A stretch of DNA of 64,000 nucleotides from Rhizobium sp. WYJ-E13 (GCF_018987265.1 NZ_CP076853.1:3375501-3439500), one strand, 5' to 3'; numbered from the stretch's first letter, positions 35,975 to 45,435 are shown. Numbers and translations are program-made. Notes: generated by a model from the sequence alone, not told the origin.

Positions 35975-37348
35975 TCACACGGCCTTGTGGTTGCCCTTCG
36001 GGAATTGGCTCGCTAATTCGCGATACCACTTGCCGCTCTTCTTGACCGTACGAACCTGCGTCTTGTAATCGACGTGAACGAGGCCGAAGCGCATGCGATA
36101 ACCTTCTGCCCATTCGAAATTGTCCATCAGGCTCCAGGCGAAGTAGCCGCGCATGGGATAACCGTCCTTGATCAGATCGGCGACGACATTGAGATGGTCG
36201 CTGACATAGTCGAGGCGCATCACATCGTCGACCTCGCCGTTGACGACGCCGGTATTGTCGCAGGCGCCGTTCTCGGTGATGTAGCACTCCGGCAAATCGT
36301 AACGGCGATAGAGGTCCTCGACGACCAGCTTCAAGCCCGGCGAATAGACTTCCCAACCGATATCCGTCTTCACGTCGCTTGCCGGAGGCGCTTCCACCGT
36401 CCAGGGGAAATCGCCCCTGCGGCTGGCATCGTCGACAACGCGCTCGGGCTTGTAGTAGTTGAGACCCCACCAATCGAGCTTCTGGTTGATGATCCTGAGA
36501 TCGCCATCTTCGATGACGGGCATGCGGTCGCCGAGCGCTTCGACGAATTCCTTTGGATATTCGCCCTTGAAGACCGGATCGAAGAAGGCGCCGTTGTGGA
36601 ACTGATGGGCACGCTCACCGGCAGCAAGATCGGCAGCACTGTTAGACCCCGGAATGATCGAGGAGGCGTTAAGCACCAGGCCGACCGGCACGCCAGGCGC
36701 CTCCGAACGGATCGCCTCGACGCCGAGGCCGTGCGCCAGGTTCATGTAATGCATGGCGTGAAGGGCCGCCTGCACATTGCGCTCGCCTGGCGCATGAATG
36801 CCGTAGAGGTGGCTGAGCCAGACGATGCACCACGGCTCGTTGAAGGTCGCTACGCTGTCGAGGCGGTCGCCAAGGCGGCTCATGACAGTCTTTGCATAGC
36901 GCTGATAGGCATAAGCGGTCGAACGCGCCGTCCAGCCGCCGTCACCGGCGAGCAGCAGCGGCAGATCCCAGTGGTAGAGCGTCGCGAAAGTCTTGATGCC
37001 GCGTGCCTTGCAGCCATCGACGAGACGATCGTAGAAATCGAGGCCGGCTTCGTTCACCGGGCCTGTGCCATCAGGGATGATGCGCGGCCAGGCGATCGAG
37101 AAGCGATAGGCGTCGACACCCATATCCTTGATGAGATCGAGGTCCTGCTCCAGCCGGTTATAGTGGTCGCAGGCGACATCACCGTTATCGCGATTATAGA
37201 CGCGGCCGGGCATGTTGCAGAAGGCGTCCCAGATGGACGGCTTGCGGCCATCGGCCTTGCTGCCGCCTTCGATCTGAAAGGCAGCGGTGGCAACACCGAA
37301 GGTGAAATCACCGGGGAAGCGGTCGGCAAGCTTTTTCGGATCGATCAT
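35975..37348 (-). CDS. GH1 family beta-glucosidase
   Basis: This 457-residue cytoplasmic glycoside hydrolase has an (alpha/beta)8 barrel. The acid/base Glu is in TFNEPWC (about residue 170) and the nucleophile Glu in CYITENGACD (about residue 360). FTFGVATAAFQIEGG near the N-terminus and WSLMDNFEWAEGYRMRFGLV near the C-terminus are GH1 signatures. It likely hydrolyses cellobiose or aryl/plant beta-glucosides imported by other systems. The ATG at 37348 gives MIDPKKLADRFPGDF; the longer frame from 37444 has no support. It is the first gene of a carbohydrate region. Confidence 0.93.
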   Translation of the reverse strand: MIDPKKLADRFPGDFTFGVATAAFQIEGGSKADGRKPSIWDAFCNMPGRVYNRDNGDVACDHYNRLEQDLDLIKDMGVDAYRFSIAWPRIIPDGTGPVNEAGLDFYDRLVDGCKARGIKTFATLYHWDLPLLLAGDGGWTARSTAYAYQRYAKTVMSRLGDRLDSVATFNEPWCIVWLSHLYGIHAPGERNVQAALHAMHYMNLAHGLGVEAIRSEAPGVPVGLVLNASSIIPGSNSAADLAAGERAHQFHNGAFFDPVFKGEYPKEFVEALGDRMPVIEDGDLRIINQKLDWWGLNYYKPERVVDDASRRGDFPWTVEAPPASDVKTDIGWEVYSPGLKLVVEDLYRRYDLPECYITENGACDNTGVVNGEVDDVMRLDYVSDHLNVVADLIKDGYPMRGYFAWSLMDNFEWAEGYRMRFGLVHVDYKTQVRTVKKSGKWYRELASQFPKGNHKAV

Positions 37349-37589
37349 CTCTGAATCCCATCTCTCAGTTATGGACTGACCGTTTGCCCGGGGTTTAGCC
37401 AAGCCCGCGCCCAAAGTACAGGCCGGCAGCACGAAAAACTGCAACGTTACAGGAAGAGAGACGACGGAACAGCAAGGCTGTCACAAGCCACTCTTCCGGA
37501 TCTCATAACGCCAATGTCAGCAGTCGTGATTTGCCGTCGCAACCCTGATCCTTACACGGAAAAGAGCATCGCAATATGAAAGGAAACGA

Positions 37590-37997
37590 ATGCTCTCCTC
37601 GATCCATCTGCTGCAGCCGCATCTCCTGAGCCTGCTGCGCATCGTCTCGTCCCTCGTGCTTTTCAGCTACGGAACGCAGAAGATCCTGCTTTTCCCGACT
37701 GCGGCAAGCGTGCCGCCCGTCGGCTCGCTGTCCTGGGTTGCCGGCCTCATCGAACTCACGCTCGGCTTTCTGGTGCTGATCGGTTTCCAGACTCGCATCG
37801 CAGCCTTCGTGCTTTCCGGCTTGATGGCCTTTGCCTATTTCATCGGCCATGCATCGAAGAGCTTCTTCCCGGCGCAGAACGGCGGTGTTGCCGCAATCCT
37901 GTTCTGCTTCGTCTTCCTTTATCTGGTCGCCGCCGGCGCCGGCCCCTTCAGCGTCGATAACCTGCTGAAACGCGGCCGCACCACGGTTGCCGCCTGA
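37590..37997 (+). CDS. DoxX-family membrane protein
   Basis: This 135-residue protein has four hydrophobic helices. The DoxX/YphA-type features are LLRIVSSLVLFSYGTQKIL (about residues 15-33), WVAGLIELTLGFLVLIGFQTR (about 49-69) and GHASKSFFPAQNGGVAAILF (about 86-105). Family members are linked to redox or stress tolerance, without a firmly known reaction. AAGGAAAC stands just before the ATG. It is divergent from the GH1 gene and followed by a terminator. Confidence 0.85.
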   Translation: MLSSIHLLQPHLLSLLRIVSSLVLFSYGTQKILLFPTAASVPPVGSLSWVAGLIELTLGFLVLIGFQTRIAAFVLSGLMAFAYFIGHASKSFFPAQNGGVAAILFCFVFLYLVAAGAGPFSVDNLLKRGRTTVAA

Positions 37998-38011
37998 TCA
38001 CCGAAAAAGAA

Positions 38012-38046
38012 AAACGCCGGAGCGATATCGAATCGCCCCGGCGTTT
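38012..38046. terminator. Terminator between convergent doxX and Gfo/Idh/MocA genes
   Basis: AAACGCCGG-a-GCGAT and ATCGC-c-CCGGCGTTT pair over 14 bp with one mismatch. A-rich sequence lies on one side and TTT on the other, so it can act in both directions. Confidence 0.8.
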
Positions 38047-38076
38047 CTAATGGCATGCGCTTGATAGCGCAGAAAC

Positions 38077-39264
38077 TCAGACCTTGACCCAGGCGCCGTT
38101 GCGCTTCGAGGAGGCGACGCAGGCCTCGACGAAAGCGACACCCTTCACGCCGTCATCGACTGTCGGGTAGACCACGGCCTTGTCGACGGCCTTGCCCTTC
38201 TTGTGGGCGTTGATGGCATGCGCGGCTTCCGTATAGATCGTCGCGAAGGCTTCGAGATACCCTTCCGGGTGACCCGAGGGAACGCGGGAAACGCGGGCAG
38301 CGGCAGCGCCGGAACCAGCACCGTTACGGGTAATCAGTCGCTTGGATTCGCCGAACGGCGTATACCAGAGATAGTTCGGATCCGCCTGAACCCATTCGAA
38401 ACCACCCTTGGTGCCGTAAACGCGCACCTTGAGGCCGTTCTCATGACCCGGCGCCACCTGGCTGCACCAGAGCATGCCCTTGGCCGGCTTTTCCGAACCC
38501 TTGGCCTTGAAGCGCAGCATCACATGGGCGTTGTCATCGAGACGACGGCCCGGCACGAAACTGTCGAGGTCTGCAGCAAGGCTGTCGAGCTCGAGGCCAG
38601 TGATGAACGAGGCCAGGTTATAGGCATGTGTACCGATATCGCCGGTGGAGCCGCCGACGCCGGACTGTGCCGGGTCGGTGCGCCATGCAGCCTGCTTCTG
38701 GCCGGACTGCTCGATTGCTTCCGTCAGCCAGTCCTGCGGATACTCGGCCTGGACGATACGGATATCGCCGAGTTCGCCATTGGCAATCATCTCTCGGGCC
38801 TGACGCACCATCGGGTAGCCAGTATAGTTATGCGTCAGGATGAACAGCGCGCCGCTTTCGTCGGCAACTTTCTTCAGCTTCTTGGCGTCGGCAAGGTTTG
38901 AAGTCAGCGGCTTGTCGCAGATGACATGGATGCCGCGGCGCAGGAATTCCTTGGCAGCGTCATAATGCACGTGGTTCGGCGTCACGATGGAGACGGCTTC
39001 GATGCCGTTCTTCAGCTTGGCTTCGCGGATCGCCATTTCCCGGTAGCTGGAATAGGTGCGCGACGGATCGAGACCGAGATCGCGACCGGACTGAACAGCC
39101 TTTTCCGGTGTCGACGACAGCGCGCCGGCGATCAGATCATACTGATCGTCGATACGTGCGGCGATGCGGTGAACGGCGCCGATGAAGGCCCCTGCGCCGC
39201 CGCCAACCATGCCGAGCCGGATGCGCGGCTCGCGGGTCTGTTCGGATGATGCTTCGATTGCCAT
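38077..39264 (-). CDS. Gfo/Idh/MocA-family oxidoreductase
   Basis: This 395-residue NAD(P)-dependent sugar or inositol dehydrogenase has the Rossmann motif RLGMVGGGAGAFIGAVHR (about residues 16-33). The catalytic Lys is in HVICDKPLTSNL (about residue 118), and GGSTGDIGTHAYNLASFITG (about 205-224) provides the active-site Asp and His. It starts 27 nt after the sugar isomerase stop with GGAGAATATC upstream, so the two form an operon. They probably act in sequence on one sugar or cyclitol, and the adjacent CUT2 transporter may supply it. Confidence 0.88.
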   Translation of the reverse strand: MAIEASSEQTREPRIRLGMVGGGAGAFIGAVHRIAARIDDQYDLIAGALSSTPEKAVQSGRDLGLDPSRTYSSYREMAIREAKLKNGIEAVSIVTPNHVHYDAAKEFLRRGIHVICDKPLTSNLADAKKLKKVADESGALFILTHNYTGYPMVRQAREMIANGELGDIRIVQAEYPQDWLTEAIEQSGQKQAAWRTDPAQSGVGGSTGDIGTHAYNLASFITGLELDSLAADLDSFVPGRRLDDNAHVMLRFKAKGSEKPAKGMLWCSQVAPGHENGLKVRVYGTKGGFEWVQADPNYLWYTPFGESKRLITRNGAGSGAAAARVSRVPSGHPEGYLEAFATIYTEAAHAINAHKKGKAVDKAVVYPTVDDGVKGVAFVEACVASSKRNGAWVKV

Positions 39265-39291
39265 GATATTCTCCTCGAAATCCCGATCCGC

Positions 39292-40347
39292 TTACGACAG
39301 ACCGAGCATGCGCCGGTTTGCGGCCTGATCGGTTCCGCCGGCCGCGAAGTCGTCGAAGGCCTTCTCGGTCACGCGGATAATATGCGCCTTGACGAATTCG
39401 GCGCCTTCACGCGCGCCATCTTCCGGATGCTTCAGTGCGCATTCCCATTCGACCACGGCCCAACCGTCGAAGTTGTTGGCAGTCATCTTGGAGAAGACGG
39501 CGCCAAAATCGACCTGGCCGTCGCCCAGCGAACGGAAGCGGCCGGCGCGTTCGACCCAGCCCTGGTAACCGCCGTAGACGCCCTGGCGTCCGGTCGGATT
39601 GAACTCCGCATCCTTGACGTGGAACATCTTGATCCGGTCTTTGTAGATGTCGATGTTATCGAGATAATCGAGGCACTGCAGGACGTAGTGCGACGGATCG
39701 TAGAGCATGTTGGCGCGCGGATGATTGCCGACACGCTCCAGGAACATCTCGTAGGTGATGCCGTCGTGCAGGTCTTCGCCCGGATGGATTTCATAGCAGA
39801 CGTCGACGCCGTTTTCGTCTGCGTGGTCCAGGATCGGCTTCCAGCGACGAGCAAGCTCGTCGAAGGCGGTCTCGACGAGACCGGCAGGACGCTGCGGCCA
39901 CGGATAGATGAAAGGCCAGGCGAGCGCACCGGAGAAGGTCGCATGCGCCTTCAGGTCGAGGTTCTTGGAAGCGGTCAGCGCATACTTGACCTGCTGCACG
40001 GCCCATTCCTGTCGCGCCTTCGGATTGCCACGCACTTCGGGCGCCGCAAAACCGTCGAAGGCTTCGTCATAGGCCGGATGAACGGCAACGAGCTGGCCCT
40101 GCAGGTGGGTGGAAAGCTCGGTGACCTCGACGCCGTTTTCACGCGCCTTACCCGCGAATTCATCGCAGTAATCCTTTGACGTCGCCGCCTTTTTGAGGTC
40201 GATGAGCTGGCTTGCCCAGGTCGGAACCTGCACGCCCTTGTAGCCGGTATCGGCCGCCCATTTGGTGATCGCGTCCCAGGAATTGAAAGGTGCTGCGTCG
40301 CCCGCGAACTGCCCGAGGAACAAGCCGGGTCCTTTGATCGTCTTCAT
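39292..40347 (-). CDS. Sugar phosphate isomerase/epimerase (xylose isomerase-like TIM barrel)
   Basis: This 351-residue protein belongs to the AP endonuclease family 2/IolE-IolI-like group. Metal-binding positions are suggested by VCYEIHPGEDLHDG (about residues 205-218), NMLYDPSHYVLQ (about 235-246), KMFHVKDAEF (about 263-272) and VVEWECALK (about 312-320). Relatives act as isomerases or dehydratases of inositol and sugar intermediates. The ATG at 40347 has GGAGGAAAC upstream. A LacI-type palindrome lies 24-41 nt upstream of the start. It leads an operon with the Gfo/Idh/MocA gene. Confidence 0.85.
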   Translation of the reverse strand: MKTIKGPGLFLGQFAGDAAPFNSWDAITKWAADTGYKGVQVPTWASQLIDLKKAATSKDYCDEFAGKARENGVEVTELSTHLQGQLVAVHPAYDEAFDGFAAPEVRGNPKARQEWAVQQVKYALTASKNLDLKAHATFSGALAWPFIYPWPQRPAGLVETAFDELARRWKPILDHADENGVDVCYEIHPGEDLHDGITYEMFLERVGNHPRANMLYDPSHYVLQCLDYLDNIDIYKDRIKMFHVKDAEFNPTGRQGVYGGYQGWVERAGRFRSLGDGQVDFGAVFSKMTANNFDGWAVVEWECALKHPEDGAREGAEFVKAHIIRVTEKAFDDFAAGGTDQAANRRMLGLS

Positions 40348-40370
40348 GTCAGTTTCCTCCCTGAATATCG

Positions 40371-40388
40371 ATCGTAAACGTTTTCGAT
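40371..40388. promoter_or_regulatory. LacI-type operator before the isomerase/dehydrogenase operon
   Basis: ATCGTAAACGTTTTCGAT is an 18-bp palindrome with only one mismatched pair and the AACGTT centre typical of LacI/GalR family sites. It lies immediately upstream of the isomerase ribosome-binding site, where binding would block expression. Confidence 0.7.
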
Positions 40389-40596
40389 AAATCTTAGCGC
40401 GCCGTTCGGTAAAGAAAAGGCGCCTCCCCGCCAATGCGAAGGATTTAGCGGGTGAGCCAAAAATCAACGCGGTCTGGACCTAACCACGCTCGCCACAGAA
40501 CGGCAAGAGGTACGTGCCGCATTTTGGCTTCAACTTGTCTGAAGGCATGAAAAATGCGCCCATTCTTTCGAATGGGCGCATACGTGAAAGCAGTAA

Positions 40597-41544
40597 TCAG
40601 AACGGAGAATCCGGGAAGTAGAAGTTCTCGGCATTCTCCTTGGTGACGAGGGTTGCGTCGAGGATATAGTTGCCGTGAACCGGAACCTGATCGTAGAGCG
40701 AAGCAGCCGTCAGTTCCATGGCCGTGCCGACCATTGCCGGCGGATAGAGAACGTCGACCGGGATCATCTTGTCTCCGTCCATGACTTTCTTGATCATGTC
40801 CTTGGAGCCGGCGCCGGCGACGACATACTGGATGTCGGTGCGCTTGGCCTGCTCGATGGCCTGAAGGACGCCGACGGCCATGTCGTCATCCTGGCACCAT
40901 ACGACGTCGATCTTCGGATATTTCGTCAGATAGTCCTGCATGACCTTGAAGGCATCGTCGCGGTTCCAGTTGCCATACTGGCGATCGAGAACCTTGACCT
41001 TGGAGCCGGCGATCCCCTTGTCGAAGCCGTCCTGGCGCTGCTGATCGATCGGGATCGGCAGACCGCGGATGACGACGACCTCAGCTTCCGGCGTCTTTTC
41101 GGCAATGTATTTGCCGGCGACTTCGCCGAGCGCCGGGTTGTTACCGGCGACGTAGAGGTCACGCACGGAATTGTCGTTGTTCGACGGCGCGCGGTCGACG
41201 AGCGCAACGAACTTGCCCTTGCCCTTGACTTCCTTGATGGCGTTGACGAGCGGATCCGGATCCGACGGCAGGATGACGAGTGCGTCGATGCCCTGCGTGT
41301 CGAGGTCCTGCACTGCGTTTGCCTGCGTTGCGGCATCCGGCGAGGTTTTGACGATGACGTTCAGGCCCGGATGTTCAGCCATCAGCTTCTTGGCAACGCG
41401 TTCTGCATGGAACACGACACCCGATGTCCAGCCGTGGTCGGCAGCCGGAATGGACACGCCGATCGTGTAATTCTTATCCTGGGCGTAGGCTGCGCCGGCA
41501 AAAGCCACCCCCGCAACCGCCAGACCCAACATGAGCTTGCGCAT
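40597..41544 (-). CDS. Sugar ABC transporter substrate-binding protein (CUT2 family)
   Basis: This 315-residue periplasmic protein has a clear signal peptide (MRKLMLGLAVAGVAFAGAAYA) followed by YTIGVSIPAADHGWTSGVVFH. The ribose/galactose-binding fold is shown by GIDALVILPSDPDPL (about residues 85-99) and DVVWCQDDDMAVGVLQAIEQA (about 213-233). The ATG at 41544 has GGGAGG about 7 nt upstream. Together with the permease and ATPase it forms one importer. The sugar is unknown; the nearby isomerase and dehydrogenase suggest an unusual sugar or cyclitol rather than xylose. Confidence 0.9.
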   Translation of the reverse strand: MRKLMLGLAVAGVAFAGAAYAQDKNYTIGVSIPAADHGWTSGVVFHAERVAKKLMAEHPGLNVIVKTSPDAATQANAVQDLDTQGIDALVILPSDPDPLVNAIKEVKGKGKFVALVDRAPSNNDNSVRDLYVAGNNPALGEVAGKYIAEKTPEAEVVVIRGLPIPIDQQRQDGFDKGIAGSKVKVLDRQYGNWNRDDAFKVMQDYLTKYPKIDVVWCQDDDMAVGVLQAIEQAKRTDIQYVVAGAGSKDMIKKVMDGDKMIPVDVLYPPAMVGTAMELTAASLYDQVPVHGNYILDATLVTKENAENFYFPDSPF

Positions 41545-41630
41545 GCTATTTCCTCCCAAAAATATCAGGGACTTTTCAGTTCGAGCCGGGTGCCCTGGAT
41601 AGCCCGGCCAATTCGAGAAGCAGGCTTGTC

Positions 41631-42635
41631 TTACGATTTGCGGACCAGCGAGCGCTGCACCAGCATGGCGATGATGATGATCGCACCCTGGATCGCACCG
41701 ATCAGGTATTCGCTGATGAAGTTCGACAGCAGCATGATGTTGCCGACGAGCTCGAGAATGAAGGCGCCGCAGATCGTGCCCCACACGCGGCCCGCACCAC
41801 CCTTCAGCGCCGTACCACCGACGACCACGGCCGTAATCGCCTGCAGCTCCCACAGGATGCCTGTTGTGGCCGAGGTCGAGCCGAGGCGCGGCACATAGAG
41901 CAGCACGGCAATCGCCACGCAAAGGCCCTGGATGACGAAGGCGATCGTGCGCACACGGTTGACCGCAATGCCGGAATAGCGGGCGACGTCGCTGTTCGAA
42001 CCGACAGCCACGACATGGCGGCCGAAACGCGTGCGGTAGAGGATGAAGGCCGCAACGGCAGTGACAGCAAGGATGACAGCGATCGGTACCGGAATGCCGA
42101 GGATATTGCCGAAATAGGCCGGACGATAGAGCGTCTGGATATCAGCCGAGCGCAGCGTGATTGCGCCGCCCTGCGACAGCCATGTCGTCAAGCCGCGATA
42201 AATGCCCATCGTGCCGAGGGTAGCAATGAAGGGCTCGATCTTACCGACCGTCGTGATGAGGCCGTTTGCGAGACCGCAGAGCGCACCGGCAATCACGGCG
42301 AAGACGACAGCCGCCGTCAGCATCAGCACCGGATCGGCGATGACGCCGGAATTGATGAGCAGAATCATCAGGCTCGCAACGAAGGCCACCATGGAGCCAA
42401 CGGAAAGATCGAGGTCGCCGGCGGAGATCACGAAGGTTGCGCCAACGGCGATGATCGCAATAAAGGCGCAGCGGGTCGCGACATTCGTAAGGTTGGTGAT
42501 GCCGATGAAATTCGGATTGACCAGCGCGCCCACGATGAGAAGCAGGGCCAGTGCGGCAAAGGGCGCAACCGCTCGCAGATCGACATCACGCCAGGATCTG
42601 CGCCGGATTTCCCTGGTCTCCTCGTTAACACTCAT
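41631..42635 (-). CDS. Sugar ABC transporter permease (CUT2 family)
   Basis: This 334-residue inner-membrane protein has about ten helices and the CUT2 permease signature VISAGDLDLSVGSMVAFVAS (about residues 70-89). VGSNSDVARYSGIAVNRVRT (about 212-231) is the ATPase-contact loop, and VVVGGTALKGGAGRVWGT lies near residue 270. The ATG at 42635 is 12 nt after GGGAGG; TTG codons at 42641 and 42647 are closer to the ribosome-binding site and are real alternatives. It lies between the ATPase and the binding-protein genes in one operon. Confidence 0.9.
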   Translation of the reverse strand: MSVNEETREIRRRSWRDVDLRAVAPFAALALLLIVGALVNPNFIGITNLTNVATRCAFIAIIAVGATFVISAGDLDLSVGSMVAFVASLMILLINSGVIADPVLMLTAAVVFAVIAGALCGLANGLITTVGKIEPFIATLGTMGIYRGLTTWLSQGGAITLRSADIQTLYRPAYFGNILGIPVPIAVILAVTAVAAFILYRTRFGRHVVAVGSNSDVARYSGIAVNRVRTIAFVIQGLCVAIAVLLYVPRLGSTSATTGILWELQAITAVVVGGTALKGGAGRVWGTICGAFILELVGNIMLLSNFISEYLIGAIQGAIIIIAMLVQRSLVRKS

Positions 42636-42710
42636 ATCCAAAACCAACCTCCCGTCCCATGACTGCTGGGCATCTTGTTTATCGCGCGGTGCGCCCGTAC
42701 CCTGGCGGCG

Positions 42711-44237
42711 TCAGGCGGCCGCCTGACGCTTCAGTCCTGCTGCGTAACGCATGATTTCCTGTTCGGAAATTTCATCCCCTTCCAGGATGCCGACGATCCG
42801 GCCTTCGCGCATGACGGCGACGCGCGTGCAGAGACCGATAATCTCGGGCATTTCCGAGGAAACGACGATGATCGACCGCCCGTCGCGGGCGAGCGCCGAG
42901 ATGAAATGATAGATCTGCTGCTTAGTACCGACATCGATGCCGCGCGTCGGCTCGTCAATGATGATGATCTGCGGTTCGGTCTCCATGACCTTGGCGAGAA
43001 GCAGCTTCTGTTGGTTGCCACCCGACATGCGGCCGGCAATGATATTGCCGTCACGCACGCGGATGTCGAACCGCCGCTTGGCCTTGGCAAGTGCGGCCGC
43101 CTCGCTGCTCGGGCTCAGATAACCATGGCTGACATGCCGCTCGAGCGACTGCAGCGTCAGGTTGGCGATCATGCCCGAGCCGAGCAAAAGCCCCTTCGAC
43201 TTGCGATCCTTGGTCATATAGGCAAGGCCGGCGCGATTGGCCGCGCGCGCATCGCCCGAGTGCACGCTTTCCCCGTGGATGACGACTTCGCCCGACAGAC
43301 GCGAGCGCAGGCCGGCGACCGCTTCCATCAATTCCGTGCGGCCGGAGCCGATCAAGCCGGAGAAACCGATGACTTCGCCCTTGCGCACCTCGAAGCTCGC
43401 ATCCTGTACGTAGCCGGTAGACACCGCGCTGACGCGAAGAACCACTTCCTCGTCCACATTGGGCTCGACCTTAGCGGGATAGAGGCTGGAAAGCTCACGG
43501 CCGACCATCAACTGCGCGATGGATTCCCCATCAAGCATGGAGGTCGGCGCCGTTTTGACCCACTGGCCGTCACGCAGCACCGTGACCTTGTCGGTCAGCT
43601 CCATGACCTCGTCGAGCTTGTGGGACACGAAGACGAAGCTTGTGCCCTGCTCGCGCAGCTTGCGCACCTGCTTGAAGAGCATATTGGTTTCTTCTCGCGA
43701 CAACACGGCCGTCGGCTCGTCCATGAAGACAACACGGGCATCACGGCTGATCGCCTTGGCGATCTCGACCATCTGCTTGTCGGCGATCGAGAGCGAGCTG
43801 ATCATCGCATTCTCGTCGACATGCGAACCAAGCACATCCAGCACCCGGCGAGTCTCCGCGCGCATATATCTGCGATCGAGCACACCGAAATGCGTAACTT
43901 CGCGGCCAAGAAACAGGCTCTCGGTCACGGTCAGATGTTCGGCGAGATTGAATTCCTGATGGATGATGACGATCCCGAGCGCTTCGGCCGCGCCGTTCGG
44001 CGGCAGCACCACGGGCTTGCCGTCGAGCACGATTTCGCCCGACGTCGGCTGCTCGAAGCCGGAGAGGATCTTGACGAGAGTGGATTTGCCGGCGCCGTTT
44101 TCACCCATCAGCGCATGGATTTCACCAGCGCGAAGATCGAAATTGACGCTGAAAAGAACCTGCACGCCGCTGAAAGACTTGCAAATGCGCCGGGCGGACA
44201 ACACCACCGGTGCAGCCTCTGCGGTATCCACGGTCAT
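42711..44237 (-). CDS. Sugar ABC transporter ATP-binding protein (CUT2, double NBD)
   Basis: This 508-residue protein contains two fused nucleotide-binding domains. The first has Walker A GENGAGKST (about residues 45-53) and Walker B VVFMDEPTAVLS. The second has the degenerate P-loop GLIGSGRTE usual in this family, the signature MSGGNQQK and Walker B IIIIDEPTRGID. It energises import with the permease at 41631-42635. The ATG at 44237 follows GGAGGAAATC; the frame open to 44546 overlaps the divergent regulator and is not used. Confidence 0.92.
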   Translation of the reverse strand: MTVDTAEAAPVVLSARRICKSFSGVQVLFSVNFDLRAGEIHALMGENGAGKSTLVKILSGFEQPTSGEIVLDGKPVVLPPNGAAEALGIVIIHQEFNLAEHLTVTESLFLGREVTHFGVLDRRYMRAETRRVLDVLGSHVDENAMISSLSIADKQMVEIAKAISRDARVVFMDEPTAVLSREETNMLFKQVRKLREQGTSFVFVSHKLDEVMELTDKVTVLRDGQWVKTAPTSMLDGESIAQLMVGRELSSLYPAKVEPNVDEEVVLRVSAVSTGYVQDASFEVRKGEVIGFSGLIGSGRTELMEAVAGLRSRLSGEVVIHGESVHSGDARAANRAGLAYMTKDRKSKGLLLGSGMIANLTLQSLERHVSHGYLSPSSEAAALAKAKRRFDIRVRDGNIIAGRMSGGNQQKLLLAKVMETEPQIIIIDEPTRGIDVGTKQQIYHFISALARDGRSIIVVSSEMPEIIGLCTRVAVMREGRIVGILEGDEISEQEIMRYAAGLKRQAAA

Positions 44238-44276
44238 GATTTCCTCCTGCGGCTCCCATCCGCTTATACTAGGCAT

Positions 44277-44313
44277 ATGTAAACCTTTACATCTGGCATG
44301 TAAAGGTTTACAT
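44277..44313. promoter_or_regulatory. Tandem LacI-type operators between sugar transporter and regulator
   Basis: ATGTAAACCTTTACAT (44277-44292) and ATGTAAAGGTTTACAT (44298-44313) are exact reverse complements, 5 nt apart. Each is itself palindromic except for the central two bases. The pair lies 40 nt from the ATPase start and 91 nt from the regulator start, so both divergent genes can be controlled. Confidence 0.85.
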
Positions 44314-44403
44314 CGTGGATTTACACAGATCTGTTGTGCGGTACCTTTGACCTCCCGGCAAGTCTGTGTAGTGTGCGGCGAAGACAGCCCAAGGCGGAGC
44401 CCC

Positions 44404-45435
44404 GTGTCGAATTCCACGCCCGCAACAATCGAAGACGTCGCCCGGATCGCCGAGGTTTCCATCGCGACGGTCTCGCGGGCAATCCACATGCCCGAAAAGG
44501 TGGCCAATTCCACACGGCTGAAGGTCAACCAGGCAATCGCCATCACCGGTTATACGACCAATGCCATGGCGCGCAGCCTGCGGCTCGGCCGTTCCAATAT
44601 GATCCTTGTGGTGGCGCCCGATATCGGCGACCCTAACTTTTCCAACATCCTGATCGGCTTGGAGAATGAGGCTCGTGCCCATGGCTATGGTATCCTCATC
44701 GGCCATACGCAGAACGATGCGCAGCGCGGCCTCGAATATCTGAAATTCTTCAGTTCCAACCAGGCGGCGGGACTCATCCTTTTCACCGGCATCCTGCCCT
44801 TCGGTCATCAGACTGTGACGGCGCAACTGCCGCCGAGCGTCGGCGTATTCGAACCTGTCTTCAATGGTGGCATCCCCTATGTCGGCGTTGACGATATCGA
44901 GGGCGCCAGGAAAGCCGTTGACCTGCTCCTGGCCGAAGGACACCGCAAGATCGCCTTTATCGGCGATTCCCGCACCCGCCTCGCCTACAGCCGCCGCCGG
45001 CAAGGCTATGACGCCGGTCTCGACGCCGCCGGCGTGCCGAAAGACACGCGTATCGTGCTGGAAGGCGACGGCACGATCGAGAGCGGCCGCCACGCCGTGG
45101 AGCAACTCTTCATGCGCGATACGCTCCCCACCGCCTTCATGTGCGTCAACGACCAGACAGCGATCGGCGTCATGATCGGCCTCAATGCCCGCGGTTACAA
45201 TATCCCGCAGGACTTTTCCGTGACCGGCTTTGACGACGTGCCACAAGCCGTTTTCATGAGCCCGTCGCTGACGACCATTCGCCAGCCGCGCACAGCGATC
45301 GGCAAACAAGCCATGGCGCTGCTCCTTGAGCTTCTCTCCAACGGCCGACCGGCCGAAACGGAAATCCTGCTGCGGCCGGATCTCGTTGTGCGTAATTCCG
45401 TCTCTGCGCCGCCGCGCAACTGGCAGAAGCGGTAG
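44404..45435 (+). CDS. LacI-family repressor of the CUT2 sugar transporter
   Basis: This 343-residue regulator has its helix-turn-helix in ATIEDVARIAEVSIATVSRAIHMPEKVANSTR (about residues 6-37), a hinge (TTNAMARSLRLGRSNMILVV) and a sugar-binding sensor domain. The start is GTG 44404 with AAGGCGGAG upstream; the frame open to 43963 runs over the divergent ATPase gene. The divergent layout and the double operator between the two genes make the adjacent transporter its most likely target. The inducer is unknown. Confidence 0.9.
   Translation: MSNSTPATIEDVARIAEVSIATVSRAIHMPEKVANSTRLKVNQAIAITGYTTNAMARSLRLGRSNMILVVAPDIGDPNFSNILIGLENEARAHGYGILIGHTQNDAQRGLEYLKFFSSNQAAGLILFTGILPFGHQTVTAQLPPSVGVFEPVFNGGIPYVGVDDIEGARKAVDLLLAEGHRKIAFIGDSRTRLAYSRRRQGYDAGLDAAGVPKDTRIVLEGDGTIESGRHAVEQLFMRDTLPTAFMCVNDQTAIGVMIGLNARGYNIPQDFSVTGFDDVPQAVFMSPSLTTIRQPRTAIGKQAMALLLELLSNGRPAETEILLRPDLVVRNSVSAPPRNWQKR

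Noticed and set aside
42675..44282. 535-residue plus-strand frame
   Set aside because: Antisense to the CUT2 ATPase gene with Walker motifs; the frame has no recognisable domain.
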